Source: UBA5216 sp040081205
GTDB taxonomy: Bacteria; Pseudomonadota; Gammaproteobacteria; Burkholderiales; SG8-41
NCBI GenBank assembly: GCA_040081205.1
Contig: JBEBHE010000144.1
Location: 1 to 10,846 of the forward strand
Length of the DNA stretch: 10,846 bases
Reading direction: 5' to 3'
Below are positions 6,665 through 10,846 of this stretch, one piece after another. The notes under the pieces were generated by a model. That model did no database searches. It was not told the DNA's origin and saw nothing but the letters and a program-made list of their open reading frames with translations. The translations under genes were made by a program, and so were the position numbers. Position 1 is the first letter of the stretch; every line of letters begins with the position of its first letter.

Positions 6665-9600
6665 ATGAGTCCCGATGCCCTGAGCGATATTACGGATAAC
6701 GCGGCTAGCGGCTCCCGGCCGCTGCGCAACCTGCGGCGCACCGTTGTGCTGCTGTCATTGCTGGCGGTGTTATTCGGCGCGGGATTTTCGTGGTTGTCCT
6801 GGCGCGCGGAATACGCTCGCCAATCCACGCAACTCTCCGTGGTTGCGGAAATGGGCGAACGGGCACTGAACGCCTATCTGGGTAGCCTCGATAAAGCGCT
6901 GCAAATTCTGGCCGAGGATATCCGCGGCGCAGACGGGAAAATCGATATCAAGGCAGCCGATTTCCAGTTGCGGCGTTTCAAAAAATTTCACCCTGAACTG
7001 CAGGTCGCCCTGGTAACCGAGATTGACGGCCAAATCCTGTCGACCTCCGAGAGCCGTCCGCGCAACGGCCTGCCGTCCCTCGCAGCGGAACCCTCCTTCA
7101 TCATCAGCCGCGAAGAACTGCAGCGCGGCGCGCGAATCAGCATCAGCCATGCGTTCCGTGGCTTGATCAGCGGCGAGTGGATCATTCCCGTTCGCTACGG
7201 CATTCGCGACAGCGACGGCACGGTGCGCTTCGTGCTGAGCGTGGGATTGCCTGTGTCCAAGACCTACAGTTTCTGGAAGGACGCGCCGCTGCCACCGGGG
7301 GCCGCTTTGGGATTGTTGCGCGACGACCTGTACCTGGTGAGCCGGTATCCGGTACCGGCGGGTACAGAATTCAAGGATTTGTTTGGGCACGCCCAAAAAG
7401 GCGTGCTGGCAAGGCACCTCCAGCAGGCGCAATTTCCACAAAGCGGTTTTGTTGATGGCGTCAGTTCCGTGTCGTCCACGGCCGCTTTATTCGCGTACCG
7501 CCGCCTGCAGGATTATCCGCTCACCCTTGGCGTCAACAATCCCAAATCAAATATCTGGGCAGCATGGTGGCAGGACGTGCGCGTGCCGTTGCTGCTAATC
7601 GCACTATGGATGGTTGCAGGGCTGGTACTCTATCGCTGGGCGCAAAAGCAACAGCGCGCATGGGATGTCGCGCAACAGACACGTTTGCAGCTCGCCATCG
7701 ACGCGGCGCGGGTCGGGTTATGGATGCGGGATTTTCAGAGCAATGCTCTCCAATGGTCGGCAGAATTCAAGCGGCTCCTCGGCTACGCGCCCGGCGAGTT
7801 GAAGGAAGGCCACGAGGATTGGCTGGAGCGCCTGCATCCCGATGATCGCGCGCCGGGATTAGCGCGATTCCAAAGCATCCTCGACGGGAAGATTGATCGC
7901 TACGATGCCGAAATGCGCCTGCGCCACCGCGACGGCGCCTATCGCACGTTTCTGTCGCGCGCCGTGCTGATGCACGACCCGTCGCGGAACACGAGGCAGT
8001 TGCTCGGCGCGGTGGTCGATATCACCGATCGCAAGCAAGCCGAGGAATCGCTGCGTCAAAGCGAACAAAACCTCGCCATCACGCTGCAATCCATCGGCGA
8101 CGCAGTGATCGCCACCGACGCCGCGGGCCTGATCACCCGCATGAACCCCACTGCCGAGCGGCTCACCGGCTGGCCGCTCGCCGAAGCGGCGGGCCGGCCT
8201 CTGACAGAGGTATTTCGCATTATTAACGCCCAGACGCGCGCGACGGTGATCGACCCCGCGCAACTCGTGATGGCGCACGGCGAGGTCGTGGGGCTGGCCA
8301 ACCATACGGCGCTGATCGCGCGCGACGGCAGCGAGTACCAGATTGCCGACAGTGCCGCGCCCATCCGCGACCCGGCTGGCCGTATCGTGGGTGTGGTGCT
8401 GGTGTTCAGCGATGTCACCGAGCGATATCAGATGGAGTCGAAGCTGCAGGCCAGCGAGCAACGGCTGAGAAGCATCATTGAAAACGAGCCGCAATGCGTG
8501 AAGGTGGTGGGCCCCAACGGAAACCTGTTGGAGATGAACGCTGCGGGACTGGCCATGCTGGAAGCAAGATCCCTTGACGAAGTGAAATCGCATCCCCTGA
8601 TGGAATTCATAGCGCCCGAATACCAATCGGCATTTGGCGCGCTGCACCGGCGTGTGATGAATGGCGAACCGGGTGCGTTGGAATTCGAAATCATTGGGCT
8701 GCGCGGCACGCGGCGCTGGCTGGAAACGCACGCCGCCCCGATACCGGATGCGGACACCGGGGCGACATTAATGCTGGGGGTCACGCAGGACATCACCGAG
8801 CGAAAACAGACCGAGGTCGTGCGCAACCAGCTTGCCGCCATTGTCGAAAATTCGCACGACGCGATTTTCAGCCGTGCGCTGGACGGCACCATTCTGTCGT
8901 GGAACGCCGGCGCGGAACGGATGCTCGGCTATACCGCCGCGGAAGCTATCGGCAAATCCATCACCTCCACCCTGCCGCCAGACCGCCCCACACATCTGCC
9001 GCAAAACAACGCGGCGCTGCTTCACGGCAAGGTGGTTGCACGCGAGTCCAATCGCATGACCAAGGACGGACGGGTGATCCATGTCTGGACCAGCGTTTCA
9101 CCCATCAGGGACAGTGCCGGAAACATCGTCGGCGCCGCAGTCATCATGCACGACATTACGGCGCTCAAGCAGGCCGATGCCACACGCACCCGGCTTGCAG
9201 CCATCGTCGAGAACTCGCACGACGCCATCTACAGCCGTTCGCTCGACGGCACGATTCTGTCGTGGAACGCCGGCGCAGAAAAAATGTTCGGCTACACCGC
9301 CGCAGAGGCGATTGGCAAGCCGACCGCCATCATGCGGCCGCCGGGCCGGCCACCAGACCGGTCACAAAACAACGATCGTGTCATCCGTGGTGAGGTGGTT
9401 GCACGCGCGTCCACGCGCATGACCAAGGACGGAAAGATAGTCCATGTCTTGAGCAGCCACTCCCCGCTCAGGGACAGCAGCGGAGAGGTGGTTGGCGTCT
9501 CCCTCATTCTGCAAGACATTACGATGCTCAAACAGATCAATGACGAGCGCGCGCAGCTCGCGACCATCGTCGAGAACGCACACGACGTGATTATCAGCCG

Positions 9601-10846
9601 CACGCTCGACGGCACCATCACGTCGTGGAACGCCGCTGCGGAAGCCCTGTTCGGCTACGCCGCTGCAGAAGCAATCGGGCAACGGATAGCGATCATCATG
9701 CCGGCAGGCGAAGAACCCGATATAGCAAGGCATTCCGATCTGTTGCTGGCGGGCGGACGAATCCCGCCAACCGAGGTAGTGCGGCGAACCAGGGACGAGC
9801 GATTGATCCACGTCACACGCAGCATTTCTCCGGTAAGAAACGACGCAGGAGACGTTATCGGCGCCGCGATCATCCTGCGCGACGTTTCCGATTTAAAACA
9901 GGCCGAAGCAGCGCGGGCTTCACTCGAAGCGCAATTGCGCGAATCGCAGAAGATGGAAGCGATCGGCACCCTCGCCGGCGGCATCGCGCACGACTTTAAT
10001 AACATCATCGCAGCCATACTGGGCAATCTCGAGTTGGCGCGGCAGGACGCGGGTGACAGTCCCGCATTGCAGGAGAGCCTCACAGAAATCCACAAGGCCA
10101 GCACGCGAGCCCGTGATCTGGTGCAACAGATACTCTCCTTCAGCCGCCGTCAGCCCACCGAGCGTAAGCCAATATCCCTGGCACCTGTCGTGCTCGAATC
10201 CGTGCGCCTGTTGCGCGCCACGCTACCAGCACGCTTGACCCTCAACGTTCATTGCGATGCCGAGGTGCCATCCGTGATGGCCGATGCCACTCAGGTCCAG
10301 CAAGCCGTGATCAACCTCGCCACCAATGCAATGCAGGCGATACCCGACGGATACGGGCGCATCGATATCCGGCTGGATACGGTGATGCTCGATGCCCCGC
10401 TTGCGAAAGCCTATCCTGCCCTGCGGTCGCTGTATGGCACGCGCCCCGGCCGTACGGTACGGCTCGTGGTCAACGACTCCGGCCCGGGTATGAACGCATC
10501 CACGCTGAAACGGATTTTCGAACCGTTCTTTACCACCAAGCCGGCGGGTGAAGGCACTGGGCTGGGGCTATCCGTGGTACACGGGATCGTAGAAAAGCAC
10601 GAAGGCGCCATTGTGGTGGAAAGCCAGCCGGGCAAGGGAACCACGTTCACGCTGTATCTGCCCGCTGCCGCGGCGCTGGCGGGTGCGCCTGAATCTGGAG
10701 AAGACGCTGCCGCCACCAAGCCGGCGCAAACGCCCGCTGCGGGCAAGCACGTGCTCTACCTGGACGACGACGACGCACTGGTATTCCTGATCACGCGCCT
10801 GCTGACGCGGAAGGGCTACCGCGTCAGCGCCCACACTGAACAGCGT
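6665..10846 (+). CDS. Membrane hybrid sensor histidine kinase: Cache-like sensor, six PAS, HisKA, HATPase, receiver (partial)
   Basis: At least 1394 codons, open to the last base, encode an inner-membrane sensor kinase that autophosphorylates on histidine and passes phosphate to its own receiver. TM helices at about 26-46 and 307-325 flank a periplasmic region of about 260 residues that looks like a double-Cache ligand sensor (ISGEWIIPVRYGIRDSDG, then LSVGLPVS). No HAMP follows; a short helical linker leads directly into six PAS domains at roughly 340-455, 469-590, 597-715, 723-836, 844-957 and 965-1079. The last three are tandem repeats of one another. HisKA carries the phospho-acceptor H1109 in GGIAHDFNN. 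The ATPase shows the N box NLATNA (1217-1222), DSGPGM (1271-1276), the F box FEPFFTTK (1285-1292) and GTGLGLS (1297-1303). A receiver starts at about 1361 with acidic residues D1367-D1368; its phospho-acceptor is beyond the window. The start is bounded by a stop at 6653; GGTGATC directly before the ATG pairs with the 16S tail in normal register. An in-frame GTG at 6659 is the alternative. Specific signal unknown. Confidence 0.93.
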   Translation, partial: MSPDALSDITDNAASGSRPLRNLRRTVVLLSLLAVLFGAGFSWLSWRAEYARQSTQLSVVAEMGERALNAYLGSLDKALQILAEDIRGADGKIDIKAADFQLRRFKKFHPELQVALVTEIDGQILSTSESRPRNGLPSLAAEPSFIISREELQRGARISISHAFRGLISGEWIIPVRYGIRDSDGTVRFVLSVGLPVSKTYSFWKDAPLPPGAALGLLRDDLYLVSRYPVPAGTEFKDLFGHAQKGVLARHLQQAQFPQSGFVDGVSSVSSTAALFAYRRLQDYPLTLGVNNPKSNIWAAWWQDVRVPLLLIALWMVAGLVLYRWAQKQQRAWDVAQQTRLQLAIDAARVGLWMRDFQSNALQWSAEFKRLLGYAPGELKEGHEDWLERLHPDDRAPGLARFQSILDGKIDRYDAEMRLRHRDGAYRTFLSRAVLMHDPSRNTRQLLGAVVDITDRKQAEESLRQSEQNLAITLQSIGDAVIATDAAGLITRMNPTAERLTGWPLAEAAGRPLTEVFRIINAQTRATVIDPAQLVMAHGEVVGLANHTALIARDGSEYQIADSAAPIRDPAGRIVGVVLVFSDVTERYQMESKLQASEQRLRSIIENEPQCVKVVGPNGNLLEMNAAGLAMLEARSLDEVKSHPLMEFIAPEYQSAFGALHRRVMNGEPGALEFEIIGLRGTRRWLETHAAPIPDADTGATLMLGVTQDITERKQTEVVRNQLAAIVENSHDAIFSRALDGTILSWNAGAERMLGYTAAEAIGKSITSTLPPDRPTHLPQNNAALLHGKVVARESNRMTKDGRVIHVWTSVSPIRDSAGNIVGAAVIMHDITALKQADATRTRLAAIVENSHDAIYSRSLDGTILSWNAGAEKMFGYTAAEAIGKPTAIMRPPGRPPDRSQNNDRVIRGEVVARASTRMTKDGKIVHVLSSHSPLRDSSGEVVGVSLILQDITMLKQINDERAQLATIVENAHDVIISRTLDGTITSWNAAAEALFGYAAAEAIGQRIAIIMPAGEEPDIARHSDLLLAGGRIPPTEVVRRTRDERLIHVTRSISPVRNDAGDVIGAAIILRDVSDLKQAEAARASLEAQLRESQKMEAIGTLAGGIAHDFNNIIAAILGNLELARQDAGDSPALQESLTEIHKASTRARDLVQQILSFSRRQPTERKPISLAPVVLESVRLLRATLPARLTLNVHCDAEVPSVMADATQVQQAVINLATNAMQAIPDGYGRIDIRLDTVMLDAPLAKAYPALRSLYGTRPGRTVRLVVNDSGPGMNASTLKRIFEPFFTTKPAGEGTGLGLSVVHGIVEKHEGAIVVESQPGKGTTFTLYLPAAAALAGAPESGEDAAATKPAQTPAAGKHVLYLDDDDALVFLITRLLTRKGYRVSAHTEQR
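8831..9922 (+). repeat. Three tandem PAS-encoding repeats (363-nt period) inside the kinase gene
   Basis: Units begin at 8831, 9194 and 9557, each opening with codons for LAAIVEN or LATIVEN and closing with LKQ. The first two steps are exactly 363 nt (121 codons); the third unit is one codon longer before its LKQ. Units one and two agree at about two thirds of aligned residues by hand count, and share a 23-nt identical run around the ILSWNAGA codons (8891 and 9254). The third unit is more diverged but keeps SWNA-AE, FGY-AAEAIG and the same domain ends. The strongest conservation is in the first half of each unit; the middle (after EAIG) varies most. Confidence 0.9.

Noticed and set aside
6770..7441. 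223-codon minus-strand open frame opposite the kinase sensor region
   Set aside because: The plus strand encodes a TM helix and the Cache-like domain in frame with the rest of the kinase; nothing supports a gene on the other strand.
7859..8731. 290-codon minus-strand open frame opposite the kinase PAS domains
   Set aside because: The plus-strand frame encodes PAS domains with proper PAC ends; the antisense product is His/Arg-rich and shows no family features.
8831..9922. Repeats as CRISPR or mobile-element repeats
   Set aside because: The repeat unit is 363 nt, keeps the reading frame and encodes PAS folds; there are no short identical repeats with spacers and no terminal inverted repeats or transposase.
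6665..10846. Possible frameshift or gene split in the kinase region, since many short frames appear there
   Set aside because: Reading codon by codon from 6665 gives one open frame to the window end with all domains in the same phase; the short frames are in other phases or strands.

Overview
The window reads as ordinary GC-rich chromosomal DNA from a proteobacterium, most likely of the beta or gamma class. This rests on the glutathione-dependent (class III) alcohol dehydrogenase, a glutamyl-Q tRNA(Asp) synthetase of proteobacterial type, and the abundance of PAS-based cyclic-di-GMP and two-component proteins. No rRNA, tRNA, CRISPR array, insertion sequence or phage gene was seen. Species cannot be named from the sequence alone.

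Layout from left to right. (1) Bases 1-858, minus strand: the first 286 codons of a class III alcohol dehydrogenase / S-(hydroxymethyl)glutathione dehydrogenase, cut by the left window edge. (2) A 52-bp divergent gap with a two-way -10 element. (3) 911-1861, plus: gluQ. (4) 1885-2274, minus, convergent with gluQ: a single-domain response regulator. (5) A 218-bp divergent intergenic region with a promoter candidate in each direction. (6) 2493-5015, plus: a soluble PAS-PAS-PAS-GGDEF-EAL protein with both catalytic sites intact. (7) 5018-5899, minus, only 2 bp from the previous stop: a patatin-like phospholipase predicted to be a lipoprotein. (8) A divergent gap, then 6114-6503, plus: a PcaC-like carboxymuconolactone decarboxylase family protein. 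(9) A 161-bp gap with an extended -10 candidate. (10) 6665 to the right edge, plus: at least 1394 codons of a very large membrane hybrid histidine kinase (TM, periplasmic Cache-like sensor, TM, six PAS domains, HisKA, HATPase, start of a receiver). It is open without interruption to the last base.

Three of the genes are signalling proteins: the receiver protein, the c-di-GMP enzyme and the hybrid kinase. The receiver and the c-di-GMP enzyme are divergent neighbours and could share control. The kinase may feed the free receiver, but that is inference from proximity only. The dehydrogenase (formaldehyde detoxification), gluQ (tRNA modification), patatin and PcaC-like genes look like independent single-gene units; strand changes between almost every pair leave no long operon.

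The clearest unusual structure is inside the kinase gene. Three consecutive PAS domains repeat at a 363-nt period and keep strong nucleotide-level similarity, which points to a fairly recent internal tandem amplification. I did not find a convincing undescribed multi-gene system.
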